Part shown: positions 25,126 through 37,141 of the stretch, one piece after another
Layout of the letters: every line of letters begins with the position of its first letter
How positions within the stretch are numbered: the first letter of the stretch is position 1
NCBI GenBank assembly: GCA_948146395.1
Contig: OX411547.1
Location: forward strand, 58,483,066 to 58,547,065
DNA length: 64,000 bases
Direction: 5' to 3'
Source of the DNA: Fragum whitleyi
Lineage: Eukaryota; Mollusca; Bivalvia; Cardiida; Cardiidae
Translations under genes and position numbers: made by a program
The notes under the pieces: generated by a model
What the model was told of the DNA's origin: nothing
Databases searched by the model: none
The model's input: the letters and a program-made list of their open reading frames with translations, nothing else

Positions 25126-25537
25126 TTCAGTTTCATCCCTGAATAAAAATATCTTAAAAGAAGTTTGATTTTTTTTTCATTCCTGCAAAAACGTGTATAT
25201 AAAAAAAAGAAATTCTCGTCCTCTATTAATTACATGTATTCCATGCAAAATAACCTGATAATCTAGATTGAATCGAACTTGAAATAATTACTGGCGTATA
25301 TTAACTCAATGTTGCATTAAATTCAAATTACTGATAAGCTTTTTATACCCACAAATAGTTGTAATGAATATGTACGATAGACAAAACAGGTGGATATAAG
25401 TACTATACGTAAAATGGATATCGATGTACTTTTGTAAACATCTTTCATGGGTTGTACAATTTGAAATTCGTTGCTATAATTTTCAAAAGGCTTTGCAGAA
25501 AAACAGTGCTTGTCTGTGTTCGCTCCGGACGAAATAA

Positions 25538-25835
25538 GCTATATTAATTTTACCTCCTTTTTATAAAATCTAGGTTCTTTTCTAGTTTTGTGTCTTCACG
25601 GACGAATCAGACGCACGAAAAAAAAATAATAATAAAAAAACAGCCAATAAAACAATATCATTTGATCGATTTGCTTGAAAAGTTTATCATTTTTTGAAAA
25701 AAAAATCAAATCATTCTTTACATTTTCGGAGCGGATATTAGTGAGTGTGTGGAATGAATGATTGGAGCGCTGAGTGATTTTGAATTCTTTTGATCGAGAT
25801 AAGTGTTAATCTCACAATGTTGATAACTTTTCGTA
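25538..25835 (+). mobile_element. CAGTTA MITE, subfamily B, 5'-truncated
   Basis: Starts inside the palindrome's right arm (TTTTACCTCC). Has the subfamily-B middle (TGTGTCTTCACGGACGAATC, then TTTGATCGATTTG) and ends GTTAATCTCACAATGTTGAT. The left third is missing. Confidence 0.65.
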
Positions 25836-25954
25836 CTGTTCTATTAAAGTCATACGTCTGGACGGGCAAATACAATATTTCTTTGAGTGCTCAAACAACT
25901 AAAATCAAAGTATTTTGAGCAATTCGAATACAAGATCTAATCGTTTAAATTATT

Positions 25955-26085
25955 TCAGGCATTCTGAATGGTTTGATTCATGTTTGGGATGTTTTGAATG
26001 GACCACAGAGCTAGCTATTTAGATTAAAATGCTCCAAAATCACTAGAAATGATAAGATCAACATCAACATTAACTGTAGAAATAC
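25955..26085 (-). repeat. Possible CAGTTA MITE end fragment
   Basis: GAATGGTTTGATTCATGTTT and a terminal ACATTAACTGTA resemble family arms, but the order is scrambled. Confidence 0.35.
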
Positions 26086-26099
26086 GCGTCTCCCTCGAC

Positions 26100-26415
26100 A
26101 CTAAATGTTCCATTTTTCGAATGTTTTCGGGATGAACAAAATTAGCGATATTAATTACCTCCCTTAAAAAATATGCATATAAATTCCTTGGATAACTTCC
26201 TGTTGTTTCAAGAACCTATTAGATGCTTGAATTATGTCAGTGAAATCGCGATTTTTCTCTATCCAAATTGATTTAGAAATACATTGCTGATTCTATATTT
26301 TTCAATGGGTTGAGCTTTCTCGAATGGTTTGAGTGAGTGTTTAAATAAATGAATGGAGCACTGAATGAGCAATTAAGAATGGTTTTGATTCAGGTCAATT
26401 TCACTATGTATAGTA
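26100..26415 (+). mobile_element. CAGTTA MITE, subfamily A, 5'-truncated
   Basis: Enters at GGGATGAACAAAATTAGCG (right half of the palindrome). Continues through TTTCAAGAACCTATTAGA and ATCGCGATTTTTCTC to GGTCAATTTCACTATGTATA. The left end has been replaced by unrelated sequence. Confidence 0.7.
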
Positions 26416-26769
26416 TAAAATCATGACTGACCGTAACCCCTATTAGCATTCATAACATGCTAGACTGATTGTCACATGGCATCTCCGTTAGGTCTCGTTT
26501 AACTTCGTGAACCAAGTTTATTAATATAAACATATTAAATGACACTGTGACGAGTAGCTACTTGTCATTGCACGTGGAAAGGTTAAAGAATCAGAAGACG
26601 AAAGACAGTGGTTCGAGTCACTATAACAGCATATTTATTTTTCCTCTAGGTTTCAATCCATTTTATAGTTGTTTTTTTTAATAATGATGAATATCACACG
26701 CTCCTCAAAGAGATTTTCGGTATGTTATAAACTATTTGTTTTTAACGTTAGTTTCTTTTTTTATTTTTT

Positions 26770-26930
26770 AGAATGGGTTTAACGCCTCTTTTTAGATTTT
26801 TTTCGGTCATATTGCTGGGGATGGATGCCTGATATTTCTCTTACGAATACTACCACGACAACTCTTCCGAGACTCACTAATCTACTAATCCAACATAGGT
26901 CATCGATTATCAATCAAATTTGCCCTTTAG
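26770..26930 (-). mobile_element. SINE, minus copy, partial
   Basis: GGGTTTAACGCCTCTTTTTA, then TTCGGTCATATTGC, GATATTTCTCTTACGAATAC and CATAGGTCATCGATTATCAA match the reverse strand of the SINE body. The tRNA head is missing. Confidence 0.65.
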
Positions 26931-27460
26931 ACTATTTGACAGCGTCTTGTGTTTTCCATATTTGAGTTCAGGAGATAGAATGCGATAAGTGAAACGGGCT
27001 GTGCAAGACATTTATTGTCATTCAAACACGAGATAAGTAGTCAATTGGGGCTAACAGAAAAAATAAAAAATAAAATTAAAAAAAAAATAAAAAATAAACA
27101 AATAAAAAAACAGTGGGATGAAAGCAGATTCGAACTCATAATCCCTGCACCTGCAGCCATCAGACTAGACCTCTCGACCACACAGTCAAAGATAAAGGTC
27201 AAGTCATGTCAATAATTTCACACTATAACTAACTGTAAACATAAAATGACCTCAAAGAAACTAAAAATGCGAGTTAAAGGTGAGTAATAAAAGGCCAAGT
27301 TTGTCTATACAATGTATAGAGAAAATTGACTTTTAGTCACTCACTCAAACCTGTGCATCGATAGATTCCTCTGTTTATAAACTATTGCGGAGGTGAACGA
27401 GATTTGAAGTAATTTATTGTATAACTTGGACGTAACTTTGGACGTAATCAGCGATGTTGT
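26931..27460. other. No gene seen
   Basis: A-rich tract at 27058-27110. A tRNA-like B-box complement (GGATGAAAGCAGATTCGAAC, about 27115) hints at a separate tRNA-derived fragment, too short to call. Confidence 0.3.
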
Positions 27461-27461
27461 A

Positions 27462-27550
27462 TTATCTCCCTTAAATTCCGTTCAATACTCGCTCCGCACA
27501 CTCATTCAAAAACATATTGAAATAATTCCAAAAGTAACTGTGTGTGAATT
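27462..27550 (-). repeat. CAGTTA MITE fragment
   Basis: ATTATCTCCCTTAAATTCCG, then TACTCGCTCCGCACACTCAT match one arm only. Confidence 0.5.
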
Positions 27551-27611
27551 GGGCAGTTTGAAATTCAGAAAGGGTGTAGTGGTAATACTGGTGAGACAAA
27601 AACCGAAAATC

Positions 27612-28032
27612 GATGGTTACATCGTGAAAATGATATTCATCTGAATTAAAACCATTGTAAATCGCTCAATCAGCGCTCCATTCATTCATTTCAAACAATC
27701 ACTCAAACCATTCAAAAACGCTCCAAAATTACTAAAAAAAATCAACAAGTACACTTAAGATATATATAGCTAGAAAAAAATCGCTTACAAAATTGAAATT
27801 GTAAGCGTCTTATTGGTCCTTGATGAAAAATGAAGCTATTTATAGAACGTGTATGTATATCTAAATGCAGGGGGTATTTAATATCGCTAATTTTGTTCAT
27901 CCTGAACAAAATTTGCAACGGCGGATTACCCAACTTAAATTTCACTCAAAACCCACTCATCGCGCTCATTGAATTTCATTACAAAATCGTTCCTAAATCA
28001 TTCACCTTGTCAATTTCACGAGGTTGTTAACA
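27612..28032 (-). mobile_element. CAGTTA MITE, near-complete minus copy
   Basis: GGTTACATCGTGAAAATGAT at the left and TTGTCAATTTCACGAGGTTG at the right. The palindrome lies at about 27865-27930 with TTTTGTTCATCCTGAACAAA at its centre. The terminal CAGTTA is eroded on both sides. Confidence 0.82.
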
Positions 28033-28640
28033 GGAGCTACAGCATCGCAATGTGACTCAAGAAACCTTGGAAGGGGGGGGGGGGCTAAATCCTATTCAAA
28101 CGAACATTTACTCACAAATAAAGTTCTCAATGTTATAAATGTAGACGATATAAATTTTTATAACTTTTTATTAAAACTAAATTTTGTATAAAGAAAACCC
28201 CCATATCATAATTAATTTCTCATATGCAGTTTGAATTAATTATATTTGCAAATTATTGCAAAAAAGATCAATATGATTAAATTTTCTCTTTGAAGAACAA
28301 TACTCAATTGTTAACTATCTTAGTAAATTGAATTTAATATCCTTCTCATAACTTATTACCCAATACAGCTTGAATAACATTTTCACGTGAAAAAAAAGGT
28401 TTTTTGTCCTTCTGTCAAGTGAATTTTTTTGCGAAACGTTTTAAGAATAGTTCTCGGCTTTTTGGAATAATGTTCAACGCGGTGTACTATTTTAAATAGT
28501 CAACCCTAAATGAAAATTATGCAGTCGGTATAAGTCATGTATTTTGGTATGATTTTTTTTTCTTTAAAAAATGTTAGCCAATGATAATGGCATTAAATCT
28601 TGCCATTGACATTTTCGTGGATGTACTGAAATGCCGTAAG
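28033..28640. other. No gene seen; poly-G tract
   Basis: A G-run at 28074-28084 is followed by AT-rich sequence without supported features. Confidence 0.4.
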
Positions 28641-29068
28641 TACAGTTAACAATATCGTGAAATTGACAAGGTGAATGATCATGGAATGAAAATGAATGAA
28701 TGTATGGAGCGACTTTTGAGTTAATTTAATGGGAGGTAATCCAGGATTGCAAATTTTGTTCAGGATGCACAAAATAAGCAATATTGATTACCTCCCTTTA
28801 ATATAATATGCATACAAGTTCTATAGATAGCTCCCTATTTCTCCAAGAACCTATCAGACGCTTACAATTTCAATTTAAAATAAGTAAAATCTAGATCTTT
28901 TTCCCAGCTAATTTTGAACGAAGTTGTTGTTATATATTTTTCAGTGAGCTTGAATCATTTTTGAATGGTCTCAGTGAGTGTTTGGAATGAATGAATGGGG
29001 CGCTGAGTGAGCGATTTAGAATGGTTTTGATTGAGTTAAATGTCAATTTCACGCTGTAATTAACTGTA
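28641..29068 (+). mobile_element. CAGTTA MITE, complete plus copy (reference-like)
   Basis: TA at both ends (28641-28642 and 29067-29068). Left end CAGTTAACAATATCGTG, right end TCACGCTGTAATTAACTG. The palindrome at 28731-28796 starts GGGAGGTAAT and ends ATTACCTCCC. The GAATGAATG-rich arms are on the same strand left and right. A good specimen for defining the 428-bp family unit. Confidence 0.93.
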
Positions 29069-29151
29069 CCTATGCATTGTAAATGCACTGACGAGATTTC
29101 AGTTCAGCTACGACGACAGCATAAAGAGAACCACCAATGGGTTAATAATCG

Positions 29152-29338
29152 TACAGTTAACAACATCATACCTGAAATTTACAAGTGAATGATTTTGGAA
29201 TGAGTGTGTGGAGTGAGTTTTGAGTGAAATTCAAGGAATGTAACCAATATCGCAAGTTTTGTTCAGGGTGAACAAAATTAGCGATATTGATTTCATCCCT
29301 TTAATAAAATATGCACACAAGTTTTAACACTGGCTTCC

Positions 29339-29383
<45 letters not shown>

Positions 29384-29602
29384 AACGGACGCTTATGATT
29401 TAAATTATGTCATTGAAATCGCGATTTATTTCTGGCGATTTTTGTTTTGAATGTAGTTGTTGATCTTTTATTTTTATTGATGTTGGAGCGTTTTTTGAAT
29501 GCTTTGAGTGAATGTTTGGAATGAATGAATGGAGCGCTGAGTGAGCTTATTAAAATGGTTTTGATTGTGATGTATGTAAATTTCACGATGTAACTAACTT
29601 TA
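29152..29602 (+). mobile_element. CAGTTA MITE inserted in a SINE, TA target duplication
   Basis: TA|CAGTTAACAACATC at the left and CACGATGTAACTAACTT|TA at the right, inside a SINE body. An A-run of about 40 at 29343-29382 replaces part of the subfamily-A middle. The SINE's single TA in this position shows that TA is duplicated on insertion. Confidence 0.9.
29343..29382. repeat. Poly-A tract (about 40 A)
   Basis: Uninterrupted A-run inside the MITE at 29152-29602, where other copies read AAGTTCTATACATAGC and so on. Confidence 0.95.
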
Positions 29603-29984
29603 ATATGGGATAGCAGCTTCAGACTAGGAAAGGATGAAATAGTTGTACGAGAGTGATAAATATCAGGAATCCATTGTTAGGCGCTCCAGCCGCTGCGATA
29701 TGACTGAAAGATTGTTAAAAGCGACGTAAAATCACATTCAAACAAACAAACAAACGTAAAAGAGCAATGAATGGTAAATACGAAATTTCCAATACCGTCC
29801 GAGCCGATTTCGATATTTCCCACTACTTACTGTTCCATTTGAACGGAACCTAAGAGCGGGGATGCATTGGAGAACGAAAGAGAACCACACTTTATAGTAC
29901 AGTCATGTGTACGGTTCGGCAAAATTGATGCATCTCCAAGAATCGAACCCTACACTGCGACATGTCGATCAATTAAATTGTTAG

Positions 29985-30240
29985 TTTGAATGGGGTTTCA
30001 CACCGCGTTTTACATTTTTTCAGTCATATCAAGGCTGTTAGAGCACCTTACAACGAAATTGTGGTAATTCTCGCACAAGTACCGACATAAGATCGTTTTT
30101 GTTTTTTTTTTGCTTTTTATCTCAAGTCTCTATCCCGAATCGACTTTGGATTATCCGCTCTTTGGTGGGGACAAATGTCTAAAAGATATGTGTCGCCGCC
30201 GAGAATCGATCCCACGCAATCGGATTTATACCATACATCC
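29985..30240 (-). mobile_element. SINE, minus copy with tRNA-like head
   Basis: GGGGTTTCACACCGCGTTTT, TTTTTCAGTCATATCAAGGC, GGTAATTCTCGCACAAG, then the head complement CGAGAATCGATCCCACGC. Diverged but in the right order. Confidence 0.65.
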
Positions 30241-30254
30241 AATGTATATTGTGA

Positions 30255-30696
30255 CACAGTTAAGAACATCGTGCAATTGACAAGATGAATAATTATGGAA
30301 TGATTTTGGAATGGAATTGAATGAATTGGTGGAGCGAGTTATGAGTGAATTTAATGGGAGGTAATCCAATATCGCAAATGTTATTAAGGATGAACAAAAT
30401 TAGCGAAACTAATTACCTCCCTTAAAGAATTGCATATATGTTCTATGAAAAGCGTCCTATTTCTTCAAGATCTAATTAGTCGCTTACAATTTCAAATTGA
30501 ATCAGTGAAACCCCGAATGTTTTTCCCAGCTTTTTTTTATTTTAATCGAAGTTGTTGTTGCATGTTTTTCATTGAGTTTGGGGCGTTTTAGAATGGTTTG
30601 AGTGAGTGTTTGGAATGAATGAATGGAGCGCTGAATGAGCGATTTAGAATGGTTTTGATTAAGATGAATATCAATTTCACGATGTAACAAACTGAT
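30255..30696 (+). mobile_element. CAGTTA MITE, complete plus copy
   Basis: CAGTTAAGAACATCGTG at 30257 and ACGATGTAACAAACTG ending 30694. The flanking TA has mutated (CA/AT). The palindrome is at about 30355-30422. Confidence 0.9.
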
Positions 30697-30894
30697 ATAT
30701 GTAACTAATAAGTTTGTTTGATCCGTGTCCTTTTTTCACGAATGTATCGTGGGTTCAGTGCACGACTGTACTAAGTGTAGATACAATGTATATATACTTA
30801 GTACAGTCTTGCGCGTAATCCATGGTATATTGTACAGGTAACCTCTTTTTATATGTCTGAGAGTTGTGTTGTGACGGAGGACAAGGGGTGGGTC

Positions 30895-31080
30895 AGCGAT
30901 CCATTTATCATCCAAATCCCACTTATCGAATCAAGGGCGGTGAACGTGAGTATGTTGTTGGGAGAGAAATTTCAAGAATCGTTGTAGTACTGATGAGATA
31001 AGTCGTGGTAGTACTGATGCGGAAAATTTCAAGAATCGCGGTAGTGCTGGGTAGAGAAATTTCGAGAATCGAGGGGTTTA
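30895..31080 (+). repeat. SINE-body fragment with internal triplication
   Basis: The phrase GAGAAATTTCAAGAATCG with GTAGTACTG occurs three times (about 30963, 31022 and 31052). It matches the SINE body element GTACTGGTGAGAGAAATACC. Confidence 0.5.
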
Positions 31081-31345
31081 CGCATCTTTCAATATTCTTT
31101 CATTTATATTCTGGCGACTGGAGCACTTTACAGTGGATTCCTGGTATATCTCACACCAGTACAACCATTAATTCCTTTACTTGCCTCCGGCTGCTATCAC
31201 GAATAGGTATAAGATTATCAACACATTGGCGGAAGAAATGAAGTCGGAAAGAACGAGTGCCGACGTCGGAAATCGAACCAGAGACCCTTTTAATAATAGT
31301 CAGACGCGCTATTACTGCGCTATGACGACGGCCGCGATCGTGAAA
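31080..31345 (-). mobile_element. SINE, minus copy, nearly full length
   Basis: The reverse-strand body (GGCGACTGGAGCACTTTACA, CCTGGTATATCTCACACCAG, AAGATTATCAACACATTGGC) is followed by a complete tRNA-like head whose reverse reads ATAGCGCAGTAATAGCGCG and then GGTTCGATTTCC. The tail side meets a plus-strand fragment, so the two copies are tail to tail. Confidence 0.8.
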
Positions 31346-31799
31346 GACGTACACTTGTATCCCATCTACTTGCGAATATGACCTCTACCAAGATTTCAAC
31401 TATGTAGCGCTTCCATAGCTGCTGAAAATAATTGATTTTGTTATCAAAGGAAGGTGTATTAACAAGGTTTTAGGCACACACTTATAATATAAACCCACCC
31501 TGGTGACCTTTTTGAAATTCGAATATCTTTTCAGCTGTCCCTAATCCAAACGCCCCGATGGTCCATTTTTGCCTAGCGGGGCACAAAATTGTACAAACCC
31601 CTCCCCCTATTATTGATTAAAAAAGAAAAAAAAATAAAGCCCCTCCCCTTAAAGGTTGCTACGTTACATCATATATATGATCTTTTAACTTATTTGATAA
31701 AGTTTCGTCTAAATAGTATCTTATTCATATATTTCATACTTATGGAATTTGGTATGTAACGCTAAAAATAAATATTCTGAAAGAACGAAAAGCACATTT

Positions 31800-32157
31800 A
31801 GTAGCATCGTAAAAATAATTTCAACTCGATCAAATTCATTCTAAATCACTCAATAAGCGTTTCAAGCTATTCAAAAACGCCCCAAAAGGCTCAAAAACGC
31901 TTTGCACATATTCAAAACGACCGACAGTTTCTTTTATAACGATCAAATCATTTATGGTTTAATTTGCCGGTTTGGTTTTAAAGTGTTCGTGGTTGAGAAC
32001 ACTCAAATACTGAAGTACGAATACTTTAGAAAAGGGAGGGGGAGGGGGTGGGGGAGTAAAAACCCCCTAATTTGTGATGTATTACTACCCTTGAATTTCA
32101 CCCAAAACTTTCCAATCCTACCCATTCTATTACATTCCAAAATGATTTTTTGTTGAC
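31800..32157 (-). mobile_element. CAGTTA MITE, decayed minus copy
   Basis: Ordered traces remain: CATTCTAAATCACTCAATAA, TCAAAAACGCCCCAAAA, a GGGAGGGGG block where the hairpin should be, CTTGAATTTCACCCAAAAC, and GTTGACATATAA. No intact end. Confidence 0.5.
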
Positions 32158-35100
32158 ATATAATCAATTAAAGGTATTATGATACAGAAAATTTCTGATT
32201 ATACCTCTTTTTCAAGGTATGTAGATCATTTAATCATTATTGAAAAGGAAAAAAAAGAAAGTACACGCGAAATACGCGGAGAAAAAAGTGTTTAAGATAC
32301 CAGTAATATTTAGTGGCTAAAAGATCCTTAGAAGTGTTCTTCTTTTACCAAACAGTTCATTAGTCTACATATTCTTTACCCCATATTTAATTCTTTGAAA
32401 CAAGAACAAAGAAGCTGATGATATATTAATTATACTTTTATCAATGTTTTTGACATGACAGGGTGGGGTCTTAGAAGCTGGTTGTAGCATTTATTGTAGA
32501 GCAGCCCGAATTAGAAATCTTGAACATCTTCGAAGTTGGAAAGCTTAAAAAAAAATCGGTGAAACAATATGGTAAGTACAAACAGTTTCCAGTTTAGGTA
32601 GTTTCGGCATTGATGCATTGTATTGACGAAACCTATGACGATATAACTCCGTCATTACCTTACGCTAGCAGTCTAAAAATGATAGATTACTGTGTCACTA
32701 GCACAGATATAACGGGGAGAGGGGGTAATTGACGGGGGGAATTATTGATACAAATTGAGTGAGGCACCAAGGATCAAATTTACTTTGAGGTTGATAGGCC
32801 ATAACGGTTTTTCCGAAAGTCAGTTATACTTACGGAGTAAGTACCTATGGGAAGTGGTATCGATCCAAGTTTACATGGTTCCCATTTGAACGACCTCGGT
32901 TTCGACACTAGTGACGTCAATTTCAGCTTTCGTCCTCGATGCGTGTGATCCCGGGTCAAGCCAGTGTTACTTGGATTCCGAATGACGTCATCAAGTAGTG
33001 CACAACAGTTCGATTACAAAAAATGCTGGTCTTTGTTTTTTGATGAGATAAAAATTGCTTTTGTTCTCTTTTTATTGTGTTTTGCAAAGGTTTTACAATT
33101 ATGTTAATGGAATAAAGGCGTTTTATTATACTAAATTATTATTGTAGCGGTATTTTTGAATCACATTTTACTCCAATCAGTAGATGACTTAAATCACATT
33201 GATGTCCCCTCTGTGCATGCATATTAAAGTTAATATTAAATCATTACGTCATCTCTCTCGACTCCCGGTCTGTCATATGAGTTTCCGCGCAGATCTTTAC
33301 TCGCCATCCAATAGCGTTAATATAACAGAAGTAAACAAATCTTGATTCGAAAGATAAAATATCGATGGTCTAGCAGCCTATCAAATCATCACAACTTCAG
33401 CTTGAATAATGTGAAGTAATGGGGTTTCGGTAATCCAACGACGAATTGTAAATTACATCCATAAAGAGCGGCAACTCTTTTGTCTTTCGAATACAGTTAT
33501 ATACACATTCTAACCAAAGGTGGCAGTATCAAAACATTTTTACAAGAATTCATATATTTGCTAAATAAAGACAATGTTTCTTTCATTGAAAATAACCGAG
33601 GACATCACTAAGGTGACGATTGGTTTCCTTAAATGCCAGGGAAAAATGATAAAAGTAAAGAAAAAGACAGGAAATGTTCCATTATACAAGGACATATTAT
33701 GTACACCAATTTTCTGGTAAATCAAGTCATTTATTTTGATCAAAGGGAGTTTTAAAATGTTTCTAACCTTTTTAATCAGAAGCACTGCTGTCAACTTTTA
33801 CTTTTAGCCTCCATATTGTTTTGTTGTAAAACTTGGTCACACCAAATTGTTTGAGCTGATTTGATCGGTTGATGGGCCTGTAAACAATATGATGTAATGT
33901 GTGTGTGTGTGTGGGGGGGGGTCTTATAGCCAATTAAATAGTGTGTAACTGAAAAAAATCATTTGAAATGCTTCTAAACAAAGACAAATTATCACCTCAG
34001 TGATGTCCTTGCAAATTGAGGTTGTGTTTTCCCTATTTATTCTGTAAGTATGAGGCCAATTTCAACAAAATTTTGCATACATATAGAAATAAACATAGTC
34101 TTCAAAGATACATTTTGTTTTTTTGTATTTGTGCAAAATATTCTTGGTAATATTGATTTGAAAGTTGATCTGGAGATTGTGAAAGACGCCTTTTCATTTT
34201 ATGACGATTATTATTTTTTAAAACCACTGATACGGCCACCTGTGATTCCAACTAAGATATCATAAATTTGTGATAAAAGAAATCAATAAATACAAAGATA
34301 ATTTCGACATATTATGTCACAAAAAAATCCACATTATAACATGTCGAAATGAGGGAAGACACCACAGCTTCAGGGTCAAAGATTTATTCTTGTTTCTGAA
34401 ATTTAGAATTCAATAAATGTATTACCATAAAATAGAATATTGTTACGTTGTTATAGGTAACAACTTGATAATATTATCTTGTATACTTATACGTCCGTTT
34501 TAGTTTTACATCTTTTATCCCAAGTTGAAGTGAGAGTAAATTCTCAGTTGAACACGAAGAGTTTTATTTCAATTTCTAGCCCTTATGGCACACATATTTT
34601 ACGATACACACAAATGGTTGAAGATAGGAAGAATTGGTGTGTGACGAAATATGACGTGATTTTCTCTAGAATATCCATATATGGTATTAAAGGCGCGGCC
34701 TGTTTTCAGAGAAACCAACGGGGATGTTCTAAAATACTGAAAAGGTGTAACTATTATAAGTCTCAAGTTGATTTAATTAAATTTTGTTAAATAAAATCAT
34801 AAGATTGTAAAATCCAACTACGATGTCCACGCCTCTTTGGTCTGGTGCCAAACTTGTGTCATGTCCCCCATCTTAAATACCAGAGGTTCGAGCCGAGCTT
34901 TGGTAGAATTGCAGCACACTTTGGCGTTTAACTGTCACATCATACAAGGTAAGATTGTTTTTTTGATGTTTAATATTTACTTCTTATTTGACAATCTAAT
35001 GAATAGTACTACAGAACAGAAACTTAAGAAAAGGGATAAAAATTCTAATAAGATAATTACATAATAGAAAGAATACATAAAGTAGGAAAAGATAAAGTAA

Positions 35101-35500
35101 AGCTACCATCAACAGAATATGCCTGCTTTGCGGAAACAAATAAAGATAAATTATAATACGATAGAACGCATAGAAATAACTGCACAGCAGACAAGATTAT
35201 GCGGACTGGGTAAAATCCGAACATAGCACAGACGTCTAAAATACACAAATTTCATGGGATAGTGATTAGTTTGAAATTTCAAATTGATATCGATAAAATA
35301 TGAACACAGATTTTATTGATCTAGTAAAGAAATTTTCTTATTACATGTACGATTTGTTACATTCCCAAGAAGCTTGAGAATTTTCGGTTCTTGACATTAT
35401 AAAAAGAGCAAAGTATCATAACATTTCTTGTACATCCTTTAGAAAGAGATGAAATAGACATCATAGAAAAGGGGCCACCTGGGAACTCCGTGAAATAAAT
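32158..35500. other. 3.3 kb with no recognised gene
   Basis: AT-rich. Open stretches at 33794-33561 (minus), 34050-34265 and 34479-34790 (plus) were inspected; none shows a domain motif or a convincing splice-bounded exon. A (GT)n/G run lies at 33900-33919. No family repeats were seen except short T- or A-runs. Confidence 0.4.
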
Positions 35501-35507
35501 AAGTACA

Positions 35508-35934
35508 AACAGTAAAAAAACATAGTGAAATTGCCACTCACTGCGATCAAAAGCATTCAAAATCACTCACTAAGTACTCGATTCATTCATTCCAAACACT
35601 CACTCGAATCGATCAAAACCGCTCCGAAATCATTAGAAATAATTTCGAAATCGGTCTAAGCGATCAACATTTAATTCAAATCTATCAAATTATCCTATGA
35701 TTTTTTTGTTGGTGTGTCTGAGTGGTTCACGAAGACACAATAACGAAACATTACGTACATTTTATTAAAGGGAGGTGATAAATATCGCTTATTTTGTTTA
35801 TCTTGAAAAAAATAGCAACAAAGGATTACCTTACTTGAACCTCACTCAAAACTTTCTCCAGACTCTCATTTAATTTCTTCGAAAATAATTCCAAAATCAT
35901 TCTTCGTGTCAATTTTACGATGTTCCTAACTTTA
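35508..35934 (-). mobile_element. CAGTTA MITE, subfamily B, minus copy
   Basis: ACAGTAAAAAAACATAGTGA at the left, ATTTTACGATGTTCCTAACT at the right. The middle has the subfamily-B phrases (GTGTCTGAGTGGTTCACGAA, AACATTACGTACATTTTATT). The palindrome is at about 35770-35830. Confidence 0.82.
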
Positions 35935-36455
35935 TCAAGTAATCTGGGTTGTTTGTACGTTTCTTTGATTATTTTTTTCAAAAGATTTGTTCATACAGTT
36001 GCCAGATAGTCCATTTTCACGCGATGGATCATTTTTTTTATATTTCTATCTCACTGAAATGTAGTCTCCATCTAGAAGATATAAAAATCAAACCTTTTCG
36101 TGATATTCACGACATATTCCTGTCATACAAAGCTTCGGCCGACGGTGCAGAATAAGATCAACCCTCAACTACGCGCAGTCTGATCTTAGGATTCACTCGC
36201 TGTTTTCCTTTTAAACATTATGGAGAAAGAAATTGCCAGATCAGTTGAAATGTAAAAATTGTCATTTTTTTCAATTCAAACAAAGTTGGAATTTAGTAGG
36301 ATAAGGTTCAAATTTGAAATGAACCTGTGCGTTTAGTTTCTAACAATTTTAAACGTTCGTGAGGTGACAAACGACCAACAGCCTAGCAAGCCATAGAGTA
36401 TAATTAGAGGAGAAGCTGTCTGTCTAAATACAATTCTGACCCTATATTTCTAGAA
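35935..36455. other. No gene seen
   Basis: Mixed AT-rich sequence. CAGTCTGATCTTAGGATTCA near 36177 resembles phrases at 43975 and 57115 but is too short to define. Confidence 0.35.
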
Positions 36456-36456
36456 A

Positions 36457-36522
36457 GCGCAAAGTGAACACTCTTGAAAGACTGTGCAGATGCACAGGCT
36501 GGCCAGAGTCTTTACTTGGCGC
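36457..36522. repeat. Foldback hairpin, copy 2
   Basis: GCGCAAAGTGAACACTCTTG pairs imperfectly with CCAGAGTCTTTACTTGGCGC around AGAT. It is homologous to 13741-13804, with substitutions scattered in both arms. Confidence 0.75.
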
Positions 36523-36766
36523 GCTTCTAAAATCGGAAATATCACGCACAAGCTCAAATTTTGACTGTTCAAACATTCAGAATACTGTGCAGTTTATCAT
36601 ACGGTTACTTACTTTACCGTTTAGTAATCCGTTTAGTTATTTTACGAATATTTTCAAATTCGATAAGATTTAAACTATCGGATTCACAACCAGTTATCCT
36701 TTTCCTGTTTTACAAAATTATAGACTTGCCCGATATAAAAAAGTTGAAATATAATAAGGATGTGGG

Positions 36767-37141
36767 TACAGTTAGTTACATCGTGGAAATTGACATTCAT
36801 CTCATTCAAAACCATACAAAATCGTTCACTCATCGCAATCCATTCACTCATTCCAAACATCACTCTAAACACTCAAAATGCTCCAAATTCATTGAAAATA
36901 TAGATCACTTCTAAACAATCCTCAAAATAAATATATCTGGGGAAAAAATCTCGATTTCACTAATATAATTGGAATTATAAGCTTATGGTTGGACCTTAAA
37001 GAAACATGAAGCTATTCATAGAACTTGTATGCATATTTTATTAAAGGGGGGTAATTAATACCACCCTTATAAAATAGCGTTACTGGATTACCCTCCTTTA
37101 ATTTCACTCAAAATTTCAATTTCACGATGTTTCTAACTGTA
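36767..37141 (-). mobile_element. CAGTTA MITE, complete minus copy (375 bp)
   Basis: TACAGTTAGTTACATCGTGG at the left, TTTCACGATGTTTCTAACTGTA at the right. The right arm is shortened: GAATG-type blocks between hairpin and end are deleted. Confidence 0.88.

Larger units (their letters stand above)
29125..29756 (+). mobile_element. SINE split by a MITE insertion
   Basis: The left part ends CCAATGGGTTAATAATCGTA (to 29153). The right part resumes at 29601 with TAATATGGGATAGCAGC and continues through ATAAATATCAGGAATCCATT to AAAGCGACGTAAAATC and an (AAAC)-type tail. Joined, the two parts align with the intact SINE at 39097-39308. The tRNA head is not recognisable. Confidence 0.82.

Noticed and set aside
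34479..34790. Plus-strand 103-codon ORF as a small gene
   Set aside because: No signal peptide, domain, or supporting splice or promoter evidence; length is not exceptional for this much AT-rich DNA.
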